DNA of 23,903 bases from the NCBI GenBank assembly GCA_964398955.1, contig CAYNOZ010000018.1, positions 1 to 23,903 on the forward strand, in the 5' to 3' direction. Shown here in pieces: positions 1 through 7,413 of this stretch. The first letter of the stretch is position 1; each line of letters starts with the position of its first letter. The position numbers and the translations under genes are program-made. This DNA is from CAYNOZ01 sp964398955 (GTDB lineage Archaea > Methanobacteriota_B > Thermococci > Thermococcales > CAYNOZ01). The notes under the pieces are model-generated. The model saw nothing but the letters and a program-made list of their open reading frames with translations. It ran no database searches and was not told where the DNA came from.

Positions 1-1
1 G

Positions 2-70
2 GTAACCTTTAAAAACGGTCGGAAGCCTCTCCGTTTACGGAGAGGAGGATGTCACAAAAGGATAACTTAA
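2..70 (+). mobile_element. 3' end of an IS200/IS605-type element (TnpB tail or right end), partial
   Basis: The segment contains a perfect 8-bp hairpin at 26-45 with a TTTA loop, preceded by ggaag and followed by aggatgtcac. From memory, this hairpin-plus-tail layout is typical of the right ends of archaeal IS200/IS605 (IS1341-type) elements, where the end of tnpB overlaps the guide (omega) RNA and the right end. Frame 2 is open from the window start to a TAA at 68-70 and ends with Gly-Gly-Cys-His-Lys-Arg, which is compatible with a TnpB C-terminus. The body of the element lies outside the window, so I cannot say whether it is intact. It could also be only a solo end. Confidence 0.45.
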
Positions 71-217
71 TTAATAGTTGCAGTGAATTTTTTCTAATCT
101 TTTTAAATTACGTTCTTAAGGTGAATTTTTTTATATTTGGTCATCAATAAGGGGTCTAGGTTAAATTAAATTTTGGTTTAGGTTTTTGTTGGGAGTTTAA
201 TGGTTGGGTAGGATATT

Positions 218-1222
218 ATGTCTAGAAGATGTGTTTTAGTTCGTTACGGAGAGATAGGAACTAAATCTCGTATTACTTTCCGTAATTTTATAAAAAAATT
301 GCTTAAAAATATTGAAGAATCCTTAAATGTTAATAATATTTCTTATGATAGAATAGTTAATCCAAAGGGTCGTATTATTATATATACGAAAAATTTAGAT
401 TCTTCTATAAATGCTATAAAGAGAGTTTTTGGTGTTCAATCTTTATCTTCAGCCATTAAAACTGATATTGATCTTAAGGAAATAAGTGAATCAGCTCTAA
501 ACTTGTTTAATGATTTGGCAGATTCAGGTTCTAAATTTAGAGTTTCTACTCAGAGATTGTCCAAAGGTTTAGAAATGGATTCAATGGAAATTTCTAGAAA
601 AGTAGGTTCTTACATACTCGATAATGGCATTGGAGATCCTAAAGTAGATTTAGAGGATTATGACATAGAAATTAATATTGAAATATTTAATGATAAAGCC
701 TTTATTTTTTCAAAAAATATTGAGGGTTATGGAGGATTACCTATAGGTTCTCAAGGAGAGGTAATTGCCCTTATCTCAGGTAAAAATTCAGCTTTAGCAG
801 CATGGTTAATGATGAAAAGAGGTTGTAAGGTTCATCCAGTAAATTTTGAAACAGATGTTTTTTCAGATGGAGTAGAGGATTTGATGGGGGTCCTGGACAA
901 ATTCTCTTATGGATCAGAATTTGATCCAGAGTATATATCTTTCAATAAAGAGAAGGAAGATGTGAATCTGTTAATTAAAGAATTCAAACGTGAAACCTTT
1001 TATAAACCTCTTATTCAGATGAAAATGGTTCAAAAAGGAGATGAATTAGTTGAAAAAAGAAATTCAATCGGTATGGTGATGGGAAACACCTTAGAATCTG
1101 AGAAAGACTTAAAAATTATTAGAATGAATAATAAGGTTAGTGATTCACCAATATTCTATCCAATTATCTCAGGAAACAAGAAAATACTAAGTAAAAATGA
1201 AGTGGAAGATTTATTTATCTAA
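218..1222 (+). CDS. ThiI-like THUMP/PP-loop protein, probably catalytically inactive
   Basis: This resembles ThiI, the enzyme that makes 4-thiouridine at tRNA position 8. The N-terminal ferredoxin-like and THUMP regions (about residues 1-170) are recognisable (start MSRRCVLVRYGEIGTKS), as is the PP-loop helix AAWLMMKRG at 194-202. The catalytic parts are degenerate. The PP-loop, normally SGGxDS, reads SGKNS at 187-191 with one residue missing and no Asp. The Cys-x2-Cys of archaeal ThiI, expected after residue 262, reads Pro-Leu-Ile-Gln (264-267). At 334 residues it is shorter than the usual 370-400. There is no frameshift, so the reading frame is being kept. The start ATG follows a weak AGGA. 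The stop overlaps the convergent NUDIX gene by 4 nt. It may be an RNA-binding paralogue; a true ThiI may exist elsewhere. Confidence 0.75.
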   Translation: MSRRCVLVRYGEIGTKSRITFRNFIKKLLKNIEESLNVNNISYDRIVNPKGRIIIYTKNLDSSINAIKRVFGVQSLSSAIKTDIDLKEISESALNLFNDLADSGSKFRVSTQRLSKGLEMDSMEISRKVGSYILDNGIGDPKVDLEDYDIEINIEIFNDKAFIFSKNIEGYGGLPIGSQGEVIALISGKNSALAAWLMMKRGCKVHPVNFETDVFSDGVEDLMGVLDKFSYGSEFDPEYISFNKEKEDVNLLIKEFKRETFYKPLIQMKMVQKGDELVEKRNSIGMVMGNTLESEKDLKIIRMNNKVSDSPIFYPIISGNKKILSKNEVEDLFI

Positions 1223-1836
1223 TCATCATCAATTATCTCCATAAAATTTCTTGTCAATCTAGCTGTAAAACCCCATATAGTATAACCTTCGTATTCGTAA
1301 AAGTAAATAGGATATTCGCCCTCTCTCCAACTGTAGTTCTTACCATTTGGGATTAAATGATATGGGAAATCGTCTTCAAGAATTATTTCAAACTTCTTTT
1401 TGTATATATCCGGTTCTTCTTCGTTAAAAAAAGATAAAGGTACCTTAATCACTTCTTGTACTTCTTCTTCATTAAAATTTATATATTTTAGATCTTTAAT
1501 GTCTAAGAATCCTGCGTATGAATAAATTAGAACATTATATGGTGAAATCAAGTAGTCAAGATCACCGATAATTTTAATTTTGCCTTTAGGAATTCTTAAC
1601 TCTTCCATTGTTTCTCTTAACGCAGCTTCTTTTGGTGTTTCTCCATCTTCAATCTTCCCTCCTGGGAACGAGATCTCCCCAGGTTGTGTGCCAAGGTCCT
1701 CAGATCTCATTTCGAACAAAAGATTAAGTTGATCATCAATTTTGATAACAGGGATTAAAACTGAATATGTTTCTTTTATTCCTAAGGGCTTTTTATCTCG
1801 ATACTTAATTTTGCTTTTTATCTTTTCGAGATCCAT
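1219..1836 (-). CDS. NUDIX hydrolase, CoA pyrophosphatase-like
   Basis: This 205-residue protein would hydrolyse a nucleoside diphosphate linked to another group, using Mg2+. The NUDIX box lies at about residues 59-82: a Gly, then GETPKEAALRETMEEL. It matches G-x5-E-x7-RE-U-x-EE, except that the Gly near its end is Arg. Just upstream, RSEDLGTQPGEISFPGG resembles the UPF0035 motif that marks CoA/3'-phosphonucleotide pyrophosphatases of the NudL type, with Gln in place of the usual His. The start ATG follows AAGGTG at a good distance. It converges on the ThiI-like gene with a 4-nt overlap of the two stop codons. The substrate assignment is inference from the motif; the NUDIX family call is firm. 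Confidence 0.85.
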   Translation of the reverse strand: MDLEKIKSKIKYRDKKPLGIKETYSVLIPVIKIDDQLNLLFEMRSEDLGTQPGEISFPGGKIEDGETPKEAALRETMEELRIPKGKIKIIGDLDYLISPYNVLIYSYAGFLDIKDLKYINFNEEEVQEVIKVPLSFFNEEEPDIYKKKFEIILEDDFPYHLIPNGKNYSWREGEYPIYFYEYEGYTIWGFTARLTRNFMEIIDDD

Positions 1837-1892
1837 TGAAACACCTTTTGGGATAGAAGAGCGTATTTAGAATTGTTTATAAAATAAAGAAC

Positions 1893-2008
1893 GGACAACG
1901 GTGTCCTGGAGTTCCCGTCTGACGACAGTACAACCCAGATCGCTGGCGGGCTTATCTTCCGTGTTCGGGATGGGTACGGGAGTGGCCCCACCGCTCTGAC
2001 CGTTGTCC
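1893..2008 (-). rRNA. rrf: 5S ribosomal RNA
   Basis: On the minus strand the sequence begins GGACAACGGUCAGAGCGGUG and contains the conserved CCCGAACACGGAAG-AUAAGCCCGCC block of 5S rRNA. The first nine bases (GGACAACGG) pair perfectly with the last nine (CCGUUGUCC), giving helix I and setting the ends at 116 nt. A TATA box (TTTATAAG) sits at 2031-2038, about 25 bp upstream, and T-rich sequence follows the 3' end. The gene stands alone; no 16S, 23S or tRNA gene adjoins it. Confidence 0.95.
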
Positions 2009-2030
2009 AACATTGATAAATAATCAACCA

Positions 2031-2038
2031 CTTATAAA
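2031..2038 (-). promoter_or_regulatory. TATA box of the 5S rRNA gene
   Basis: Reading on the minus strand, TTTATAAG lies 23-30 bp upstream of the 5S 5' end, the normal archaeal spacing for TBP binding. Confidence 0.75.
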
Positions 2039-2187
2039 TGTTATGGATCAGTTGATGTAAATCAAAATCAAAGGCTTTTCAATTATTGTGAGTGATGGGT
2101 TTCTAATTTTGATGGGGTTCTTAATTTTTTCAAGTTGCGATCGAAATCCTTAATAAAAGGGGAACTATTACCAAACAGGGGATAAAG

Positions 2188-2421
2188 ATGCCTGAAGAAC
2201 CTTTGAATCTTATTCATAATAACTTGGATAAAGAAATAAAGATCATATTAAAAGATAAGAGAGAAATACAAGGAACCCTTAGGGGTTATGATAAGAATTT
2301 TGATATCACTATTGAGGATGCTCAGCTTTTAGAGGATGATCAAGTTCTTAGAACATTTGGTAAAGCTGTTGTTAGAAGGAATAATATTTTAATGATTAGA
2401 CCAACTGAAGAAGATATTTAA
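2188..2421 (+). CDS. Sm-like archaeal protein (LSm/SmAP)
   Basis: This 77-residue protein is the size of archaeal SmAP1 proteins, which form heptameric rings that bind U-rich RNA. The Sm1 motif is visible at about 13-50 (KEIKIILKDKREIQGTLRGYD, then NFDITIEDA), and the Sm2 motif at about 62-70, where VVRRNNILMI replaces the more common IRGxNVxxI. A GGGG lies 7 bases ahead of the ATG. In many euryarchaea lsm is followed by rpl37e. Here it is followed by a 229-bp gap and a convergent gene, so that pairing is absent. Confidence 0.92.
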   Translation: MPEEPLNLIHNNLDKEIKIILKDKREIQGTLRGYDKNFDITIEDAQLLEDDQVLRTFGKAVVRRNNILMIRPTEEDI

Positions 2422-2650
2422 TTTGTTTTTAGTTTAGTTCAAAGATTAAGATCTTCTTGAGATTTAAATTTGGTTGTCTATGATCATTATTATTTATATA
2501 TTTTAAATTTTTTTTATGGTTCAAGTTAAGGATCTTTAATTGTCAGAATGTAATAATTTAAGTGTTAATCCTTTAATATTGTATTTTTGTCTGTTTTGTT
2601 GGGTTTTCATTATAATAAAGAAAAATAAAGAAAATTAGGGTTAAGATTTT

Positions 2651-3478
2651 CTAATCTTCATAGTAAATAGTTCTTATGGGGAAGGGTATGTTTATACCGT
2701 TTTCATCGTATTTTTCTTTTATTTTTTGGGTTATTTCTGAAGTCGATTGCTTAAGGTTAGCCATCTCTGGTTGGGTCCATCCTCGTAGCTTTAGGTTTAC
2801 TGATGATCCTCCTAATTCGTCTACTAGTACCTGTGGTTTTGGTTCTTCTTTAATTAGTTCTGATTCTCTTAGTGATTCTTTTGCTAGTTTTTTGGCTTTT
2901 TTTATGTTTTCTTCGTATCCTATTCCTACTACTACTTCGAATCTTCTTTCATTGTAGGCTGTATTATTTATTACTATGTTATTGTATAAATTTGAGTTAG
3001 GTATTATTGCTTTTCTGCCATCGTATGTTTTTATTTGGGTTGCTCTAATATTTATATCTTTTATGGTTCCCTTTTCTCCGTCTGCTTCGATTTGATCGCC
3101 TATTTTGAATGGTCTTGTTATTAATATTAGGAGTCCTGAGATAAAATTCGCTATTAAGTCTTGAAGGGCAAATGCTATACCTAACCCTAGTAAACCTAGT
3201 AAAGCTCCTAATGCGGTGATTGAAACTCCTAAAATTCCTAAAACTATTATTAATAGTATAGGATAAATTATGTATGATAAAACTTTTTTAGAAACTTTAA
3301 CATCGTGTGCATCCCCTCCTTTATTCTTTATTGATTTTTCTAAAATCCTGTTAAGAATTAAAATTTTAATTAAAATCCCTATAATTGCGATTAAAATTGC
3401 TAATCCGATAGTGAATGGATCTATTGTGTAAACGGAACCAGCGACCCTGAGGTTAAATGAAATACTTACCACCTTCAT
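2651..3478 (-). CDS. mscS: MscS-family mechanosensitive ion channel
   Basis: This is a small-conductance mechanosensitive channel, an emergency valve that releases solutes on hypo-osmotic shock. The 275 residues show three hydrophobic segments at about 18-45, 66-88 and 90-118, the last being the Gly/Ala-rich pore helix. The MscS signature follows (QDLIANFISGLLILITRP, then FKIGDQIE), then the beta domain with TYDGRKAIIPNS and the mixed C-terminal domain. Length fits the compact prokaryotic form (E. coli MscS is 286). An AT-rich TATA-like AAATTTATG lies 20-28 bp ahead of the ATG, so the mRNA is probably leaderless. An osmotic valve would suit the salt-adapted organism inferred here. Confidence 0.93.
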   Translation of the reverse strand: MKVVSISFNLRVAGSVYTIDPFTIGLAILIAIIGILIKILILNRILEKSIKNKGGDAHDVKVSKKVLSYIIYPILLIIVLGILGVSITALGALLGLLGLGIAFALQDLIANFISGLLILITRPFKIGDQIEADGEKGTIKDINIRATQIKTYDGRKAIIPNSNLYNNIVINNTAYNERRFEVVVGIGYEENIKKAKKLAKESLRESELIKEEPKPQVLVDELGGSSVNLKLRGWTQPEMANLKQSTSEITQKIKEKYDENGINIPFPIRTIYYED

Positions 3479-3754
3479 CTTTTTATAATTAGATTTTCAT
3501 AAATTTTTCGCAGCAAAAGATCAATTTGATTTTGATGATCAATTTTTATCCTTCTTTTTCTAAAATTGGGTCGTATTTCTTGAAATAGTGTCATAAACAT
3601 TAGTAGTATGTCTGATTTAAAGGATCTACAATTGTAAAATTTTAAATGCTGTAATTTGACTTTAAAATTGTTTTATTAATATTATCAGTCTCTGAAATAA
3701 TTTTAAAAGATTTTTATACGATTTGATTTTGATATCTTAACTCATTACCAAAAG
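3479..3754. other. Intergenic region between divergent mscS and tRNA-iMet units
   Basis: No credible ORF is present. The 9-mer gatcaattt occurs twice (3519-3527 and 3537-3545), 18 bp apart, some 40-67 bp upstream of the mscS start. A TATA-like stretch for mscS lies at 3498-3506. Otherwise I see AT-rich sequence with no clear structure. Confidence 0.5.
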
Positions 3755-3764
3755 ATTTATATAT
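3755..3764 (+). promoter_or_regulatory. TATA box ahead of initiator tRNA (and probably hycI-glyS)
   Basis: ATTTATATAT is an excellent archaeal TATA element. It predicts a start near 3785, about 10-13 nt before the mature tRNA 5' end, which leaves a short leader for RNase P to remove. Confidence 0.7.
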
Positions 3765-3797
3765 GATCAAAGAAATTTCAATTCTGGAGTTAATCGA

Positions 3798-3875
3798 AGC
3801 GGGGTAGGGCAGTCAGGAGTGCCCGTCGGGCCCATAACCCGGAGGTCGGTGGTTCAAATCCATCCCCCGCTACCA
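3798..3875 (+). tRNA. Initiator tRNA-Met (CAU), CCA encoded, with C33
   Basis: The cloverleaf folds completely. The acceptor stem AGCGGGG (3798-3804) pairs with CCCCGCU (3865-3871). The D stem is GGGC/GCCC. The anticodon stem is UCGGG/CCCGG with loop CCCAUAA, and the T stem is GGUGG/CCAUC with loop UUCAAAU. The anticodon CAU is at 3833-3835. The A1:U72 pair and the run of three G:C pairs below the anticodon identify the initiator, not the elongator or the Ile2 form. CCA is encoded at 3873-3875. U8 is present (3805). The base at position 33 (3832) is C instead of the nearly universal U. Only 53 nt separate the 3' end from the next start codon, so it is probably cotranscribed with hycI and glyS. 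Confidence 0.96.
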
Positions 3876-3928
3876 TTTTAACTAAAAATTGTCTTTTCTG
3901 AGTTTTGGTTTTGATACAGGTGCCTTTA

Positions 3929-4516
3929 ATGTCTTTTAAGGATGCAGATTTACAGGATGAGCTAATGAATGATATTAAAGATTCAATTGATTTTAGTAAT
4001 GTTGATAGATTGTTTATATGTGGTTTAGGAAATGAAATTCGTGGAGATGATGCTCTGGGTCCATATATTTTGAAAAATTTAATTGAAAAGTTCAAAAATA
4101 ATGGCGGTACTGAATTAGATATAAAAGGACGGAATGCGGTGAAGTATGTAACTAAAGATGATTCGAATGTATATTTTTTAAAATGTGGAGATAAGCCAGA
4201 AACGTTTATAAGTTCGATAGCGGAGGAGAGGCCAGATGCGCTAATAATTATCGATGCTACTAAATTTAATGCGAAACCAGGTGACCTGGTTGTTGAAAGC
4301 CCGAAAAAGGTAGACAAGGTAACTATGACTACTCATAGAATTCCTCTGCATATATTAGTGAATTTGATAGAGAAGGAATGTGAAGAACAATTGAATTCGG
4401 TTTTAATTGGTGTTGAACCAGAATCAAATTACTTAGGAGATGAATTGTCTCCAAGTGTTAAACAAACATCTGATTATTTAATATCGAAGTTAAGTGATAT
4501 GATTTTAAGGTGGTAA
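3929..4516 (+). CDS. hycI: [NiFe]-hydrogenase maturation protease (peptidase M52, HycI-like)
   Basis: The enzyme trims the C-terminus of a [NiFe]-hydrogenase large subunit after nickel insertion. Diagnostic features are the N-terminal GLGNEIRGDDALGP, whose Glu and first Asp would be nickel-sensing ligands, a second acidic site in IIDATKFNAKPGD, and the THRIPLH segment supplying the conserved His. The block LIGVEPESNYLGDELSPSV is typical of the HycI group. I start at ATG 3929, preceded by AGGTG; an in-frame TTG at 3905 would add 8 residues but has no good ribosome site. The product is about 195 residues, somewhat longer than the usual 150-160 because of an N-terminal extension and an insertion after GLGNE. 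Its hydrogenase is not in the window. The stop lies 1 nt from the glyS start. Confidence 0.88.
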   Translation: MSFKDADLQDELMNDIKDSIDFSNVDRLFICGLGNEIRGDDALGPYILKNLIEKFKNNGGTELDIKGRNAVKYVTKDDSNVYFLKCGDKPETFISSIAEERPDALIIIDATKFNAKPGDLVVESPKKVDKVTMTTHRIPLHILVNLIEKECEEQLNSVLIGVEPESNYLGDELSPSVKQTSDYLISKLSDMILRW

Positions 4517-4517
4517 T

Positions 4518-6209
4518 TTGGAAGAAGAAGATCTATGGGATGTTTTATTGAAAAGAGGATTTTTATGGCAAAGTTATGAGATATATGGAGGTTCAGCAGG
4601 TTTTTATGATTATGGACCTCTTGGAGCGGTAATTAAGAGAAAAATTGAGGATGAAATTAGAGATTGGTTCAGGAAGGAAGGATTCCACGAAATAGAAACT
4701 CCTACTATTGGGACTTATGATGTTTTCAAGGCTTCTGGGCATGTTGATAGTTTTTTAGATCCGATGGCCGAATGTAAAGATTGTGGTAAGAGGTTTAGAG
4801 CTGATCATTTGGTTGAAGATGAGATAGGTGAAATAGCTGAAGGTTACAGTAATGAAGAATTAACTGAGGAATTGAGGTCTAATAATATTAGTTGCCCAGA
4901 ATGTGAAGGAGAATTAACAGATGTTTGGAGCTTTAACTTAATGTTTGAAACATCAATAGGACCTTTTGAGGGAAATAAAGGATTTTTAAGGCCTGAAACT
5001 GCTCAAGGTATTTTTACAAGCTTTAAAAGATTAAAGAGCTTTGCCAGAGAAAAATTACCATTCGGAATTTTTCAGGTGGGGAAAGCATATAGAAACGAAA
5101 TATCACCAAGAAACAAAGTAGTAAGACTAAGAGAATTCACACAAGCAGAAGCTGAAATTTTCTACGATCCTGATCAGCAAGAGTATAAAGATTATAAAGA
5201 AATCAAAGAAAAGGAAATAAGATTAATATCGAGCAAAATGCAAGAAAATAATGAAGAACCTATTGATATAAAAGTAAAAGAAGCCTTAGATAAAAATATC
5301 TTCAAAACCGAAATGCAAGCATATTACCTCTACAAAGGGTTCAAAATACTTCTGGATTTAGGAATACCATACGAAAGATTAAGGTTAAGACAGCAACTTG
5401 GAGATGAAAGAGCCCACTACTCAAGCGATACCTGGGATCTTGAAGCTTGGAGTGATGAATTTGGATGGATAGAATGTGCTGGAACTGCACTAAGAACAGA
5501 CTATGATCTTTCAAAACATCAAAAAAAGTCTGGCGAGAACATGGAAGTCTTAAAAAATTACGAAGAGCCTAAAAAAGTTAAAGAAACCTCAATATCTGTG
5601 GACATGAGCAAAATTGGGCCCAAAGCCGGGGAAAAATCCAAGATCATAAAAGAGAAAGTTCAAGAAAAAGGAAAAGAAGTTAAGAAGGAGATTCAAGAAC
5701 AAGGAAGTATCGTGATAGAGGGATTTGAACTTACTAATGAAGATATAATAGTTGAAGAAAAAGAAAAAGAGATTCATGGGGAAAACATTATTCCATACGT
5801 ATTAGAACCTAGCTTTGGTGTTGATAGACCCTTATATGTTCTAATTGAAAGTTCTTTTAATAGAATTGAAGAAGAAGAAGATGATTACAGAAACATATTC
5901 ACCTTTAAAAACGAAATGGCCCCCATCGAAGTAGCAGTATTCCCATTAATATCTAAAGATGAATATGTAAATAGGGCAAAAGAAATAACTGAAACACTAA
6001 GGGATCAAGGATATATAACAGAATACGATGATTCAGGAAGTATTGGCAGAAGATATGCAAGAATGGATGAGATAGGAACTCCTTACTGCATAACAGTGGA
6101 TTCCGATACCCCAGAGGACAATTCGGTGACAGTAAGAGACAGAGATACAAAGGAACAAGAAAGAGTCAGTATAGATAACCTCGTGAATTACTTAGATAAT
6201 AAATTTTAA
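4518..6209 (+). CDS. glyS: Glycyl-tRNA synthetase (archaeal/eukaryotic alpha2 type)
   Basis: This class II synthetase charges tRNA-Gly. Motif 2 is clear at 190-199 (AYRNEISPRN), followed by LREFTQAEAEIF, and motif 3 at 430-437 (EPSFGVDR). A zinc site is formed by C86-x2-C89 and C126-x2-C129. The C-terminal anticodon-binding domain follows from about residue 460 (APIEVAVFPL, then IGRRYARMDEIGTPYCITVD). The 563-residue length fits the archaeal alpha2 enzyme. The start is TTG at 4518 with AGGTGG 4-9 nt upstream, one base after the hycI stop, so translation is probably coupled. A Lys/Glu-rich segment at about 340-425 is the usual insertion before motif 3. The stop overlaps the convergent yggS gene by 4 nt. 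Confidence 0.97.
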   Translation: MEEEDLWDVLLKRGFLWQSYEIYGGSAGFYDYGPLGAVIKRKIEDEIRDWFRKEGFHEIETPTIGTYDVFKASGHVDSFLDPMAECKDCGKRFRADHLVEDEIGEIAEGYSNEELTEELRSNNISCPECEGELTDVWSFNLMFETSIGPFEGNKGFLRPETAQGIFTSFKRLKSFAREKLPFGIFQVGKAYRNEISPRNKVVRLREFTQAEAEIFYDPDQQEYKDYKEIKEKEIRLISSKMQENNEEPIDIKVKEALDKNIFKTEMQAYYLYKGFKILLDLGIPYERLRLRQQLGDERAHYSSDTWDLEAWSDEFGWIECAGTALRTDYDLSKHQKKSGENMEVLKNYEEPKKVKETSISVDMSKIGPKAGEKSKIIKEKVQEKGKEVKKEIQEQGSIVIEGFELTNEDIIVEEKEKEIHGENIIPYVLEPSFGVDRPLYVLIESSFNRIEEEEDDYRNIFTFKNEMAPIEVAVFPLISKDEYVNRAKEITETLRDQGYITEYDDSGSIGRRYARMDEIGTPYCITVDSDTPEDNSVTVRDRDTKEQERVSIDNLVNYLDNKF

Positions 6210-6892
6210 TCTTTTCTTTCTCCAAATATTGCTCTTCCTACTCTTATCATATTGCTGCCTTCCTCAACTGCTACTTTATAGGAGTTAGTCATCCCCATAG
6301 AAAGTATTTCCATTTCAAATGATTCTTCTCTTAATTTTTCATAATAGTCTTTCATTTGTTTAAAGTAAGGTCTCGAATCTTCTGGATCTTCTGAGTAAGG
6401 CTCCATCGTCATGAGTCCTTCGAGTTCCAGATGTTTCATTTCTGATATACTTTCTGATAATTCCTTAATTTGGTTGTAATTTGGTTCTATTCCGTATTTT
6501 GATTCTTCTTTTCCTATATTTACTTGAATTAGGACTTGAATTGTTTTTCTTCCTCTTTTATTAATCATTTCTTCTCTACCAGCTCTTTTATTCACATGTT
6601 TTGCTCTATATTCAGATTCTATAGTTTGTATGCTATCAAAGATTGGTAAGGCCTTGTTTATTTTATTTTTTTGTAGATGCCCTATCATGTGCCAATTAAC
6701 TTTTTCAGCCTTTTCTCCAAGGATTTTCTTTTTTTTCTGGGCTTCTTGAACGTAATTTTCTCCAAAATGCTTTACTCCAGCATTTATAGCTTTTTCTACT
6801 TCTTCAGAAGTTCTAGTTTTGGTAGCTGCCACTATTGAAACTTCTTCAGGAACTGTCTTTCTAATTTCTTTAAAATTTCCCTCTATATCCAT
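6206..6892 (-). CDS. YggS/PLPBP family pyridoxal-phosphate homeostasis protein
   Basis: This cytosolic single-domain TIM-barrel protein binds PLP and buffers its level; no enzymatic activity is firmly known. The PLP lysine is K25 in IVAATKTRT. Family blocks are HFGENYVQEAQKK, WHMIGHLQKNK, the GLMTMEPY strand and the C-terminal SMGMTNSYKVAVEEGSNMIR, then VGRAIFG. The usual Asp after MGMS is replaced (TNS). At 228 residues it has normal length. The start ATG follows AAAGGTGG. It faces ileS across a 521-bp divergent region and converges on glyS. Confidence 0.93.
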   Translation of the reverse strand: MDIEGNFKEIRKTVPEEVSIVAATKTRTSEEVEKAINAGVKHFGENYVQEAQKKKKILGEKAEKVNWHMIGHLQKNKINKALPIFDSIQTIESEYRAKHVNKRAGREEMINKRGRKTIQVLIQVNIGKEESKYGIEPNYNQIKELSESISEMKHLELEGLMTMEPYSEDPEDSRPYFKQMKDYYEKLREESFEMEILSMGMTNSYKVAVEEGSNMIRVGRAIFGERKD

Positions 6893-7413
6893 TTTTTACC
6901 ACCTTTTAATCAAATTTAACTTTACAAGAATTCAATATTGTTTAATTTATGCTTTCTATTAGATTTTATATGTTTATTAGTTATTTTTGTTTGAACTAGG
7001 TTTTTTTGAACTTAATTTGAGATTTTTTGATACCCTTCTAATAATAAGGGATTAATTAGAGAGATGAGGGATTTGTATTAGGATTGCCTTTGTGAGATTT
7101 CTTAAGTTCGATAATTTTAAATATTGCCGTTCTGATCTCCTAATGATCATTATGCTATTTGAAAGTATGGATTTTAGTCATTACGGATGTTTTTATTTAA
7201 ATGAGTTTTCTAGTTTTCGAAATAATTTGTATAGAGATATTAATATTATTAATATTATAATTAACTATTTTTAGAGAGTTGCTTTTCAGGTGGCTCTTGG
7301 ATTAATGTTTTTTTAGTATAATTTAATTTTCCGTTTTTTGATGGTTTATACCAAATGTTTATTTAAAATGTCCACATAATCTTAAATTAATTGTGATCAC
7401 TTGGAGGTAGAAA
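6893..7413. other. Divergent intergenic region between yggS and ileS
   Basis: The region holds promoters for both directions. For ileS, a TATA-like TTTATTTAAA at 7358-7367 and the ribosome site GGAGGT at 7403-7408 lie close to the ATG at 7414. A weak hairpin (ccctt/aaggg) lies at 7033-7050. A 60-codon open frame at 7092-7274 has no ribosome site and an AT-driven composition, and I do not regard it as a gene. I see no RNA gene. Most of the roughly 300 bp upstream of the ileS TATA box remains unexplained. Confidence 0.5.

Noticed and set aside
1818..2027. 69-codon open frame on the minus strand
   Set aside because: It lies over the 5S rRNA gene on the same strand; the sequence is fully explained by the rRNA.
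3790..4317. 175-codon open frame on the minus strand ending in a GDGFEPPTSGLW-type sequence
   Set aside because: That ending is the well-known spurious translation of a tRNA gene read backwards, and the rest is antisense to hycI.
7092..7274. 60-codon open frame upstream of ileS
   Set aside because: It has no ribosome site, ATT/AAT-rich composition and no recognisable protein features.
7021..7413. Possible T-box or other tRNA-sensing leader ahead of ileS
   Set aside because: T-boxes are bacterial, no specifier or T-box sequence is visible, and the only hairpin (7033-7050) has a 5-bp stem.
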